In this document: in pieces, positions 19,918 through 29,168 of the stretch | Layout: every line of letters begins with the position of its first letter | Position numbering within the stretch: the first letter of the stretch is position 1 | From: Pachysolen tannophilus NRRL Y-2460 | Taxonomy: Eukaryota > Ascomycota > Pichiomycetes > Alaninales > Pachysolenaceae | Length of the DNA: 64,000 bases | NCBI GenBank assembly: GCA_001661245.1 | Contig: KV454017.1 | Span: 784,532 to 848,531 of the forward strand | Direction of reading: 5' to 3' | Program-made: the position numbers and the translations under genes | The notes under the pieces: model-generated | The model's input: only the letters and a program-made list of their open reading frames with translations | Told to the model about the DNA's origin: nothing | Database searches by the model: none

Positions 19918-20723
19918 GGCTTTTTCTTTTCTTTTCTTCACACTATTCACCAATGGATCTTTAGATTTTTTGCACAAAACTATATAATGGACTCTTTGCA
20001 TATTTGGAATAGAATAGACCGAAATCATGTCTTTTCTAAATTTTTATTGTGCTATAATATATGAACTGATGATTCAAAACTTGAACCTGAAACTTTTTAA
20101 ATGAAGGCAAACTCTCGTAATTTACAAACTACACAACCTCATACTACTGCCAAGAACGAAAACCACTACTATCTACCCATCTACCAATCAATTTACACTT
20201 TTATTTTCCGATCTAATATAAACTAATGTTGTCTTTGCAAACTGATGGGAGTCCTCCTCTTACCATAGTAATAGTAATTACCAAAGATCTTACCACTGTT
20301 TCCGGAGAAGTTTTGGCGGAGATGAGGAAATGCAAACTTCTCCACTTAGGTGACAAAAAACTTCTCCGGAAACTTGTTCGATCACTTTTTTTTTTAATTA
20401 TTATTATTAGTATTAGAATAGGCTGGGTTGGTTGTCTTTACTACCAGCCGAGTGTTTGAAGTAATATCTTATCAAATATATATATATATATATATTTAGA
20501 TATATATATATAAGGATTTTGGTTTTGAGCTTTTCAGTGAAGGCTTACATTTATGCGTAATAGCAGATTATAAAACTTATTAGAAGTAATAAGGAGAAAA
20601 CGAAGTGGTTGGCTTGCTGTTATATTTTTTTTTATTGAAAAGATTAAGATAGGAATTTGATTATTTATTAGATATAATATAAATTTTTTAAATACGTGGA
20701 AAAGTGTTTTATATATTTTTGAA
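19846..20723. other. Spacer with T40 run and inverted repeat, FRQ1 promoter
   Basis: After the bZIP stop there is an uninterrupted run of 40 T (19877-19916). A 39-codon open frame at 20101 and a 77-codon frame at 20226 look like chance. The notable element is the 17-bp inverted repeat at 20298-20373. ATATATATA occurs at 20480-20495 and 20503-20512. Confidence 0.5.
20298..20373. repeat. Perfect 17-bp inverted repeat with a third internal copy
   Basis: GTTTCCGGAGAAGTTTT at 20298-20314 is perfectly inverted at 20357-20373. Within the 42-base loop, AAACTTCTCC occurs again at 20334-20343, so the core is present three times (once in one orientation, twice in the other). The TTCCGGAGAA part is itself a TTCnnGAA-like dyad, recalling heat-shock or zinc-cluster sites. 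It is 350-426 bases before the FRQ1 ATG. The exact pairing is seen directly; the role is unknown. Confidence 0.7.
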
Positions 20724-21296
20724 ATGGGGAAGGCGGCATCAAAGCTTTCAAAAGATGATATATCTACTTTAAAAAAATCAACATATTTTGATCGTAGAGA
20801 ATTACAACAATGGTATAAAGGTTTTTTAAGAGATTGTCCCTCTGGTCAATTAACAAAAGAAGAGTTTATTAAGATTTATAAGCAATTTTTCCCCTTTGGA
20901 GACCCTACAGAGTTTTCAAATTATGTTTTCAAAGTATTTGATGTTGATAATAATAATTTGATTGATTTTAAAGAATTTATTACAGCGTTATCAATTACTT
21001 CAAGAGGTACATTGGAGGAAAAACTTATTTGGGCATTCCAATTATATGATTTAGATAATGATGGAAAAATTACTTATGATGAAATGTTGAGCATTGTGAA
21101 ATCGATATATAAGATGATTGGTAATATGGTTGAATTGGATGAAGATGAAAAGACACCAGAACAAAGAGTGGATAAATTATTTCGATCATTCGATAAGAAT
21201 AAAGATAATTACATAAGTTTTGAAGAATTCAAAGATGGTTCTAAAGTTGATCCATCAATAATAAACGCTCTTAATTTGTATGATGGGTTGGTCTAA
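20724..21296 (+). CDS. FRQ1: Frequenin / neuronal calcium sensor 1 homologue
   Basis: The 190-residue protein has the exact length and layout of yeast Frq1, the N-myristoylated calcium sensor that activates the phosphatidylinositol 4-kinase Pik1 at the Golgi. It begins MGKAASKLS, so Gly2 fits N-myristoylation. EF-hand 1 is degenerate with the CPSG signature of the family. EF2 starts near residue 73 ([12 protein letters not shown]), EF3 near 109 ([12 protein letters not shown]) and EF4 near 157 ([12 protein letters not shown]), all with calcium ligands intact. No intron is needed. It ends convergently with COQ7, only 235 bases apart. Confidence 0.96.
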   Translation: MGKAASKLSKDDISTLKKSTYFDRRELQQWYKGFLRDCPSGQLTKEEFIKIYKQFFPFGDPTEFSNYVFKVFDVDNNNLIDFKEFITALSITSRGTLEEKLIWAFQLYDLDNDGKITYDEMLSIVKSIYKMIGNMVELDEDEKTPEQRVDKLFRSFDKNKDNYISFEEFKDGSKVDPSIINALNLYDGLV

Positions 21297-21531
21297 GTTC
21301 TATTTTTATTATATTATAATTTATATTATTTTTATCTTTATTTAGTTTTTTTTTTTTTTTTCTCTTTTTTTCTTTTTTCAGTTCTTTTTATTTTAATTTA
21401 TTTCGGCTAAGTATAGTATTATAGTTGTTTTATTATCATGTAAAGGTGTTCTTGTTCAGAAAAAANAAAAAAAAAAGAAAAGTATATAAAATTTCGTACA
21501 TCATACATCCTGTTTTGTTGTATTAACAACA

Positions 21532-22266
21532 TCAGACCCTTTCAGCAGTCCATATGGCACCTCTACAAGCTAATTTAATAGCTTCTGTTAATAACCAATA
21601 TGGTCTTGCACCGTGAGCATCATGTTCAACGGCGGTATCCAAATGTTCCAACTCATCATCTCTGAAATGTCCTATTGTCTCTGTCAATTCCTTTACTTCT
21701 TCAGATGTCAATTTTTCCTTTAACAATTTACCAGTTTCAGGATCAAAAGTTTCAACTTCAAAATTATTTAATAATACTCTTAATTGTTCTGTATAATGCC
21801 CTCCAATAACAGTTTCAACAGCCTCTGTGCAAGCCATTGCTGCCTCTTTGCCCATAATCCCCGTACCAAGACCCAATGATATAGCACCAAGTTTCCAAAG
21901 AGGGGTTAATAACGAAGGTCTAACCCTTCTCTCAACTTGATATTTGTTAAAAGTATTATGATGATGAATTTCTTGTTCCCACATATGCTTTAAAATAGGT
22001 TTTATCTCAGGCAAAGTATGAGATAAAGCCAAATATTGACCATTATAAATCAAATTTGCTCCTAATTCACCAGCTTGATCAACTCTAATAACTCTGTCTA
22101 AAAAAGCCCTTTGAGCTCTTGATAATGAACCATATTTTACAACTTTTTCCAGTTTTCCATCTTCGGCATTGTTTTCCTGTAAAGACAAAGTACTTGATAA
22201 AAACCTCTTAGAATAAGTTACTGTCTCAATTATAGATCTTTCCGAAATTTTCCTCGATAATAACAT
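21532..22266 (-). CDS. COQ7: Mitochondrial demethoxyubiquinone hydroxylase
   Basis: The 244-residue product is the di-iron hydroxylase of ubiquinone synthesis (Coq7/Cat5), acting on the matrix face of the inner membrane. The ligands are visible: Glu in RVDQAGELGAN, ExxH in EQEIHHH, Glu in CTEAVETVIGGHYTEQL, and ExxH in DDELEHLD. The first 25-30 residues (MLLSRKISERS..., RFLSS) are basic and hydroxylated, as in a mitochondrial presequence. The frame opens two codons earlier with TTG, but the ATG at 22266 is the first. Its 3' flank contains a single undetermined base (21466) in an A run. A CCAAT box on the minus strand at 22477-22481 may link it to Hap-type respiratory control. Confidence 0.95.
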   Translation of the reverse strand: MLLSRKISERSIIETVTYSKRFLSSTLSLQENNAEDGKLEKVVKYGSLSRAQRAFLDRVIRVDQAGELGANLIYNGQYLALSHTLPEIKPILKHMWEQEIHHHNTFNKYQVERRVRPSLLTPLWKLGAISLGLGTGIMGKEAAMACTEAVETVIGGHYTEQLRVLLNNFEVETFDPETGKLLKEKLTSEEVKELTETIGHFRDDELEHLDTAVEHDAHGARPYWLLTEAIKLACRGAIWTAERV

Positions 22267-22770
22267 TCTCAATGGATTTTCAATGTTAATGTTAAAGACA
22301 AAATGACATGGTGTGATTGTAACTCAAGGTTCTCATTTAGCATTCATTGTATTTATTTGATTTTGACTTAAGGAAAACTTTTCATCCATCTTTACACTAC
22401 TTCGAAAGATTTGAAACTACAATTTTTATACAAGATGAATAAGATAGATAAGATGATCAATTCATTATATCACATAATTGGAGAATGAAGGAAAGAAAGA
22501 AGGAAGAGTATAATAAGACTAAATTTAGTTTAGTTGTGAAGTGGGAAAACCGAGAAACTAAAGTAGGGGGAAAAGAGGAAAGAAAATGAAATGAAATGAA
22601 ATAAAGTAAATATAAGAAAAAAATAAATGAAACAAATTTAAGACAGATCATCTAAATAAGGGGTGGGGGATATATATCTTTACAATAATATAGCAAACAT
22701 AGTAATAGTAATAGTAATAGTAATAGTGACAATGACAATGACAATAGTAACATTTTACAATTTTACAATT
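22267..22770. other. COQ7 promoter region and PHO92 downstream region
   Basis: No gene seen. A hexamer microsatellite (GTAATA, then TGACAA units) spans about 22700-22752 just beyond the PHO92 stop. The minus-strand CCAAT box is at 22477-22481, about 210 bases before the COQ7 ATG. A purine-rich stretch occupies 22480-22625. Confidence 0.5.
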
Positions 22771-24021
22771 TTATAAAGCATCCAAAAAGGAAGAGTTTGA
22801 AATGTGGGTTTTGAAAGTTGATATCATTTTTTTACCCACTTCAAATGGCAACTCTTGAGTATCTCTACTCATTGTAACAGGTGATAAACATTGAACGCCA
22901 TTTTTAAACATTTTTAAAGTTAAATTTCTAAAGAGCTTATTTGGAATATCTTTAACAAATAAAAATTTGATTGGGAAACATCCTTTCCATTTTGGATCTG
23001 ACCAACATCCAAGATTTCTATCAAAATCAACAGGGCCCCGCATTTCGGCAATACCACAGAAATGGCCCGAACCATTTACTGAAAAAAATAAATAAATATT
23101 TTGACCATTATTTTCATTGTATGCTTTGTTTAATCTTTTATTACCTAAATCAGTTGATGACCAGCAATTATTTTTAAAAGCAGATCTAATATCCATTTCA
23201 TTATATGATTTGATAACAAAAAATCTTGAATTTGGTTGTGGAATCGATTGATCTAAAGAAGTTGAATTTGAATTTGAATTTGAAACTTCTAATAATTTTT
23301 CATCAAAAACTAAACCTCTATCTAAAGATTGATCAATTGCCATTATGACATCAGTAGGTAAATAATTGATCAGACAAGAATTTTTTTGAAAATCATCATC
23401 AAAACCTGTATTTGTATTAGTTTCTTGATTTATAGCTGACCATATAGATTTATTTATATTCATTGAACCAGGACTAAATTGTGGTTCATTATAAAAATCT
23501 GTTTGATTTCTTATTGAGAAATTATTACCATCACCAAGATTACCATAACTTGCCATTTTTTTAATAGAATTATTATTTCTATTATTACCAGAAACGTTCA
23601 TTCCATCAAAACTATCAGAATTTTTTGGTAAAAAAGGGGATGTAGCAACAGTTGTAGTAGAAGTTGGAGTAGCAGGATAATAATTATAATTATAATTATA
23701 ACTCTCTTTTACATCTTGTGAAGATGATAAAGTTGAAGATGAACTTGATGATAACAGCGGGTGCGTCAAAGAATTAGGAGAAAGCCTAAAACTGGTTGAA
23801 GCTAAATTAGAAGAACCAAATGCAAACATGTTCATTTGATTATCCGTGAGACCGTTCAATGGCCTCTGTAACTGTTGTTGTTGTTGTTGTTGTTGCAGAA
23901 ACAACTGTTGTTGCTGCTGCTGTTGCTGCATCTGCTTCAGTTGTAACTGATAGTAGTTACCAGAATAAACAAGGGAGGTGTCACCTTGTTCCAAGGGAGA
24001 ATTTAATCTAATTTCTTCCAT
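22771..24021 (-). CDS. PHO92: YTH-domain m6A reader
   Basis: The product has 416 residues. The C-terminal YTH domain (about 262-405) starts SRFFVIKSYNEMDIRSAF and contains NCWSSTDLGNKRLN, YLFFSVNGSGHFCGIAEM and WSDPKWKGCFPIKFLFVKDI. The tryptophans that form the methyl-adenosine cage are in place. Fungal Pho92 binds m6A in mRNA, acts in meiosis and phosphate control, and promotes mRNA decay. The N-terminal half is low complexity: a poly-Gln block at about residues 25-52, then Ser/Asn/Thr-rich sequence. The open frame continues 32 codons upstream in Lys-rich sequence starting at a GTG, but the first ATG is at 24021 (MEEIRLNS), which I take as the start. Confidence 0.93.
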   Translation of the reverse strand: MEEIRLNSPLEQGDTSLVYSGNYYQLQLKQMQQQQQQQQLFLQQQQQQQQLQRPLNGLTDNQMNMFAFGSSNLASTSFRLSPNSLTHPLLSSSSSSTLSSSQDVKESYNYNYNYYPATPTSTTTVATSPFLPKNSDSFDGMNVSGNNRNNNSIKKMASYGNLGDGNNFSIRNQTDFYNEPQFSPGSMNINKSIWSAINQETNTNTGFDDDFQKNSCLINYLPTDVIMAIDQSLDRGLVFDEKLLEVSNSNSNSTSLDQSIPQPNSRFFVIKSYNEMDIRSAFKNNCWSSTDLGNKRLNKAYNENNGQNIYLFFSVNGSGHFCGIAEMRGPVDFDRNLGCWSDPKWKGCFPIKFLFVKDIPNKLFRNLTLKMFKNGVQCLSPVTMSRDTQELPFEVGKKMISTFKTHISNSSFLDAL

Positions 24022-25270
24022 ACTTCTCTTTATTCTTTTTTTCTTTTTTTTTTTGTTTTCTTTTTCTTTTTCTTTTCTTTCAACAAGTTTAAATCTATCC
24101 GCGGTTAACTTCAACACTAACTAAAAAACCAAAATGAAAAAAACAACTCTATAGTAAGCTTTAAAACGACTTTGAAATAAATAAATTGTCTTTTGATGCA
24201 AGTCTGTTTGGTTAAACCTTGTTCTTCTTCACAATTTTTCAACTAATTGGATAATTGTTTAGCGCCGTTAAAAAAAAAAACTTCTCTGAGAAAAGGATAC
24301 TTATATATAAACACGCTTTCTCTTTTTTTATTTTCGTTAATAAAATTTAACCGCCCTTTGAATAAATTGTTGTTTTTAGTTCCCCTTTGTCAAAAATTCC
24401 CTCAATCCTCAATCACAATTAAGAATAATAGGAAGAAACCATTGAAAATCTTTTTGAAAAAAATAAATAAAATAAAAAAAAATCAAAATCGTTTTTTTAA
24501 CTTTTGGTCCCTTGACTAAAAAAACATATAAACAATTTCAGGATCAACTTAACTAATTTATTCTTTGTTTAGTCCTTGATAAGAATAGAAACTAAATTAA
24601 AACTAAACCCCCTTTTCTTCAATCCCTTTCTTTGTCTACAGATCTAATTTGGAAAGGGAAATTAGAAGTGCACCAAAAAGCAAAAAAACAAAAAACAGCC
24701 AAAAATGGCCAAAATTAGCCAAAATTAGCCAAAAAAGACGGAAAAACGGAAAAAAAAAAAAACAGGGCAAAAAAATAAGGGCAAAGAAATTAGTCGTGTG
24801 CAATGAAATGTAATGTCCCAATTAGGTATTATTGGAGATAACAGAAGTCTAGTTTATCATCATCACTTTGAATGGTACAAAACAAAAAGCGGGTTTAGTT
24901 ATATGGTTTTATATGAATGTTAAACCATAACTTTAAAACTCATAAGAAGGTAAAAGACTTGAGGGGAAAGACTGTTTTTTTTTTTTTTTTCTTTTTCTGT
25001 TCAAATAAGAATTTTGTTCTTTAAAAGTTTTTGGTTATTAGCTCAATTTCTTTTGTATTTAAATTCTTATTGCTACACTTAAATGCTAGGTTTTTTTTAT
25101 ACAATTTTTTCACGTCATTTTAAAATCATTAATCTTTTACAATAAATTAAAAATTAAAAATTAAAATTGAAATCATTTAACAATATGATGATATTTATGC
25201 TACTGGCATACTAGGTTTGATATTTGGGAAAATTTTTTTTTAAATAAAAAAAAAAAGAAAAGGATTTAAA
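24022..25270. other. 1.25-kb divergent spacer between PHO92 and lipase
   Basis: No convincing gene: a 90-codon frame at 24247 is Lys/Leu-rich and reads as AT-rich noise. It holds a four-copy tandem of GCCAAAA(A/T)T(A/G) decamers at 24698-24737, a CArG/Mcm1-like CCCAATTAGG at 24817-24826 (450 bases before the lipase ATG), and a TTTTC-rich tract near 24976-25000. Confidence 0.5.
24698..24737. repeat. Four-copy decamer tandem repeat
   Basis: The units are GCCAAAAATG, GCCAAAATTA, GCCAAAATTA and GCCAAAAAAG in direct succession. The array lies in the spacer between divergent PHO92 and lipase genes. It looks like slippage in AT-rich sequence; no function is claimed. Confidence 0.8.
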
Positions 25271-26251
25271 ATGAACGTGAGGATTAGTTTTCTATTAATT
25301 TGCTGGTTAGTGATTCCTATAGTAAATTCTTCATTTTTCCAAAATATTTATTTCAAAGTATCTCAAAGTTTAAAATTGAATGAAAATAGACAAAATTTTA
25401 TCTTGCCCGGTTTATTCCATGAATTTGATGTTTCATCAAAATTAATTGATATTGCATACTGTATATCATCATTAAGTAAAATTAAATTACCATTTAATTG
25501 TCCTAATGAATGTATAAATTTCCCCAATACAACTTTAATTTATCAATTTACAGGTGATAATATATTAAGAGAATTATCTGTAACCGGTTATATTGCAATA
25601 GATGATAGTGAAAAATTGGTTTATTTATCTTTAAGAGGTACAAGATCTTTTAACGATGCATTAACTGATATAAAATCTGATCAAATACCTTATAATCATT
25701 GTTCAAATTGTAAAATACATAAAGGTTTTTATGAAACTTTTCAAAATACAATTTCAAAAATTGATATTTATTTAATTGAAATTTTGAAAAATTATGCTAA
25801 TACTCATAGTTTTTTGATAATGGGTCATTCAATGGGTGGTTCTATATCAGTACTATTAGCATCTCATTTAATTAATGAATTTAATTTTAAAAAATTTAAA
25901 TGTATTACAATGGGTCAACCGATATTAGGAAATGAATTTTTAGCAAGTTATTTCGAAAAAATATTTAAATTAAATGATATTTCTCTTAATAATAGATTAA
26001 TGTACAGAATAACAAATAAAGGAGATTATATCCCGAGATTACCTATTTCTTCAAATGGAATGATCTATGAACAAACAAGTGGAGAAATATTCATATCAAA
26101 CATGGACTTGACAACTTTACAAAATAAAGATGTCTTAGTATGTAATGGTAGAGATGATCTTACTTGCTCAAAAGCTTTATATGGTAATTATATAGATAGT
26201 CACTTAATTTATTTTAAGAGGTTGGGAAATTGCGGATATACTTTATATTAA
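25271..26251 (+). CDS. Secreted class-3 (fungal) lipase
   Basis: The 326-residue protein begins with a signal peptide (MNVRISFLLICWLVIPIVNSS, cleavage near residue 20). The alpha/beta-hydrolase fold of class-3 lipases (PF01764) follows. YLSLRGTRSFNDALTDI carries the oxyanion region, and the nucleophile elbow GHSMGGS has Ser187. A likely catalytic Asp is in NKGDYIPRLP, and a likely His is in NYIDSHLIYF near the end. Several Cys pairs (for example the YCISS and PFNCPNEC segments, and HCSNCK) fit a secreted protein with disulfides. It would hydrolyse triacylglycerols or other esters outside the cell or in the secretory pathway. It is convergent with XRS2 at a spacing of only 63 bases. Confidence 0.88.
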   Translation: MNVRISFLLICWLVIPIVNSSFFQNIYFKVSQSLKLNENRQNFILPGLFHEFDVSSKLIDIAYCISSLSKIKLPFNCPNECINFPNTTLIYQFTGDNILRELSVTGYIAIDDSEKLVYLSLRGTRSFNDALTDIKSDQIPYNHCSNCKIHKGFYETFQNTISKIDIYLIEILKNYANTHSFLIMGHSMGGSISVLLASHLINEFNFKKFKCITMGQPILGNEFLASYFEKIFKLNDISLNNRLMYRITNKGDYIPRLPISSNGMIYEQTSGEIFISNMDLTTLQNKDVLVCNGRDDLTCSKALYGNYIDSHLIYFKRLGNCGYTLY

Positions 26252-26314
26252 AATGTAAAAGTTTTTTTTTTTTTTTTTTTTTTTCTATTATGTCATTTAC
26301 TACTTTATTTATTA

Positions 26315-28871
26315 TTATCTTCTAGTAAACTTAAACTTCATACCATCATCATCATCATCGTCATCATCATCATCCTTGTTGTTGTTGTTGTCGTTGATGT
26401 TATTGTCATTGCAATTGTCTTGTTGAATGCTGGTTAATTTACCATCTTTGGTATCCTTTCTTTGAATCTTATTCTTGAAGTTAGAAAAGCTCATCTGCTG
26501 ATTATCTTCCATTTCTAAGTCTTCATTATCTGAAAAATCACTCACAAATAACCCATTTTTCTTGGAATTGTTTGTTAAAGATTTTTTATTTTTTTTACCG
26601 TTACCAAAGAATACATCAATCTCAGAAAGCGTTTCTCTATCGCGACCAATTTCTTTTAAATGCTCAACTTCTTCGTCATCTATATCCATACCATGATTTC
26701 GATTTTCTTCTTCTCCTTCATATGTGGTCAATGGTAGATAACTTGTTATCGTAGAGAAAAAAGACGTACTTAACATGTTTTCCGTTTCTTCTTTACCATT
26801 TCTTGAATTCGTTTTCACTATTTCTAGCTGTTTCTTTGTTGGACATTTCTTGAAAATTTTAAAATTTTTGCGTCCATTCCAGCTTGGATCCCATTCAGAA
26901 TTTATCATAACTGATGGTGCTTGTCGTTTTTCCAGAGGTAAAATTAAATCAATGGATTCAATAACAGCAAAACCCTTATTACTCAGTTCTTCTGGTTTGA
27001 CTGATTCAGTTTTCCCTAATTGTTCTTCTTCCTGTTTAAATTGTTTTATCTTTTTGATAGCCTTCACAAATGGATTTTGAGATGTCATTGTCAGCTTGGT
27101 TCTACTATCCTCATTGTTTTCTGGTGAACTGTCATCTTCCTGTTCAATTTCCTCCTTTAATTTCTCTAAATCAAATTTTTTAACAACAGATTTTCTCAAA
27201 TCCTCTTTATTTGTATTTTCTTCACCGTTTCTATTATCAGTCTCACTGATGCCATTATCGTCTATATATTCCAGTGGCAGATTGGTATCCATTTCAATAT
27301 CAATATCATCTAATTCCTTCCGTTCTGTTTCTTTTGATTCCAGTACATCTTCTACATTTTTCTGAAACCCAGATTTCAAGACGGGATTACTGTCCAAGCG
27401 ATGAAAAAACATATCTTTATCAACCAGTTTTATTTGAGATTTTCCAATTCTCCTTTTTTTCGGCACTTCCATGATATTATAGTTACCATTTTTAGCTGCA
27501 ATACTTTCTGTAATCTCAACATCATCACTAGGAAATTTCTCTTGCGTATGTTTAGTAGTACCAAACATTAATGACATTGGATCAATTTTTCTGATTTGAG
27601 TTCCTCCAATACGTCTTCTTTTCACTGCACCACCTTCAACTCCAGAATCTCCTAATTTTCTTTTACTATATTCTTCAAAAAAAATCAGAGTATTTACAGA
27701 AATTACAGCTTTTGTCAAATCATCTAGCGAGCAAAGTTTTTTATTCAATTTTTCACAGGCTTGTTCAAGTATCGTTTCTTGAATAGTATTACAAACTGAA
27801 TGCATCTTTAAATCTCTGTTAGCCATCGGTTGAACGTTTGCAGATATGGAAAGATTAGATTTCAAATTCTCAAAATTTTTAAATTTAATCAAAATGGAAT
27901 TTGGAATCTTTGAGATATAACTCACTAATTGATTCACCTTCAACTGAAGGTCATCTTCATTTTGTACAGTTTCTGGTAGTTCATAAAATAAAACATTTCC
28001 TTGTCCAGTACTAATCAATTTTTCGAAATAGCTAGATTCTTCTCTATTTGTGGTTATAAAATTCATATTTTTAAACATACTAGCCCTTTCCAAATTAATT
28101 TTGAGCTCTTCGCTATTCAAGCAAAATTCCGAATTTGGGAAAGTATCAAAATTCTCTTCGATCTTATCAATTGAAGATTCTAACTTCAATATAAAATTTT
28201 CATCAATTATAGGTAAGCCCTTCAATAAACTATAAATCAAATTGTTCGAATATCTTTTGGTGGATTTGAGATAATAATTGGTTAATGACTTAGTCTCAGA
28301 AGAAATTTTGATATCAATTTTCTTAGCTACTCTTTCTAACAAAGATTGAATAGTTAATTCTGGATAATTCTTAGAAAAGTCATTATTGTTGGAATACGAA
28401 ATATTGATTCCAACCCATTTTATCGAAATATAGACAACTTCTTCCTTTTTTCTGAAAAAAATTTCAGTATCATCAAAGATCTGAAAAGTTTTCAGTGTGA
28501 AACTATTATCATTTGGTGATGATTTGTAATGAACTTTATTAATATAAGTGGACGCTCTGCTTTCTAATGTTAACGATAGAGGTGTTTTTGAACCAAATCC
28601 AATATCTTTTATTTCACCAACTCGAATTGTGAAATGCTTTTTAGATATAAATTTCTTATCTATTATAAAACTGGAATCGGATGATCGCCCGATAGTGTAT
28701 GTCTTTCCAGGTCTTAACCAGTGTTTAGTAACTAATTCGCAAAAATTAAAAAAATGTTAGTACATCATCTACCCGCAAATGATAATCATCATGCTAATGA
28801 AAAAGTCCTGATTCTTCATACTTACTTTTACCATTAAAGTTTTGCGATTCTGGAATTGTCAAAATCCACAT
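26315..28871 (-). CDS. XRS2: MRX complex subunit Xrs2/Nbs1 (spliced)
   Basis: I reconstruct two exons: 28826-28871 and 26315-28731, giving 820 residues. Exon 1 encodes MWILTIPESQNFNGK, and the junction continues ITKHWLRPGKTYTIGR, the Nbs1-type start of an FHA domain (about residues 1-110; the phosphopeptide loop SSDS and KKFISKKHFTI are visible). Further on, GRKNFKIFKK is the Mre11-binding NFKxFxK motif. The extreme C-terminus is an Asp run followed by MKFKFTRR, the acidic-plus-FxF form of the Tel1/ATM-binding motif. The protein tethers Mre11-Rad50 to DNA breaks and recruits Tel1. The middle is charged and probably disordered. Without the intron the frame would begin only at a TTG inside the FHA/BRCT region. 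The neighbour PIF1 also acts in telomere and break metabolism. Confidence 0.92.
28732..28825 (-). other. Intron of XRS2 (94 bases)
   Basis: The 5' site is GTAAGT (28820-28825, minus), the branch point a perfect TACTAAC (28756-28762, minus), and the 3' site TAG. Splicing is in phase 1 and joins Lys15 to the FHA domain. An in-frame stop lies inside the intron, so retention would truncate the protein after about 20 residues. Confidence 0.9.
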
Positions 28872-29168
28872 AATTCATGGAAAGTCAACAGACTCTAGAT
28901 GCTTTTTCTATAGAGAGATATCTTCTTGTTCTTTTTTTTTATTTTTGATTTTGATTAGCTTTTTCTTAAGATATGCAAATAAAAAAATTAGTTTCCTTTT
29001 AAGAGAGCACGACAAAAAGTTTCTTATTTTGGACTACAACATGATCAATGTGATAAACGTTTTTTTATTAACTCTACTTCTATTAATAAATACATTAAAT
29101 ATAAGGGATATTTAAGATAATTTATGTCACTCTAATATACAATTTTTTTTTCTTTCTTATTTTTTGAT

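Noticed and set aside
20226-20459. 77-codon frame upstream of FRQ1
   Set aside because: No recognisable domain, it covers the inverted repeat, and it ends in hydrophobic AT-rich codons; judged chance.
24247-24519. 90-codon frame between PHO92 and the lipase
   Set aside because: Lys/Phe/Leu/Asn-rich translation typical of AT-rich spacer; no good start context.
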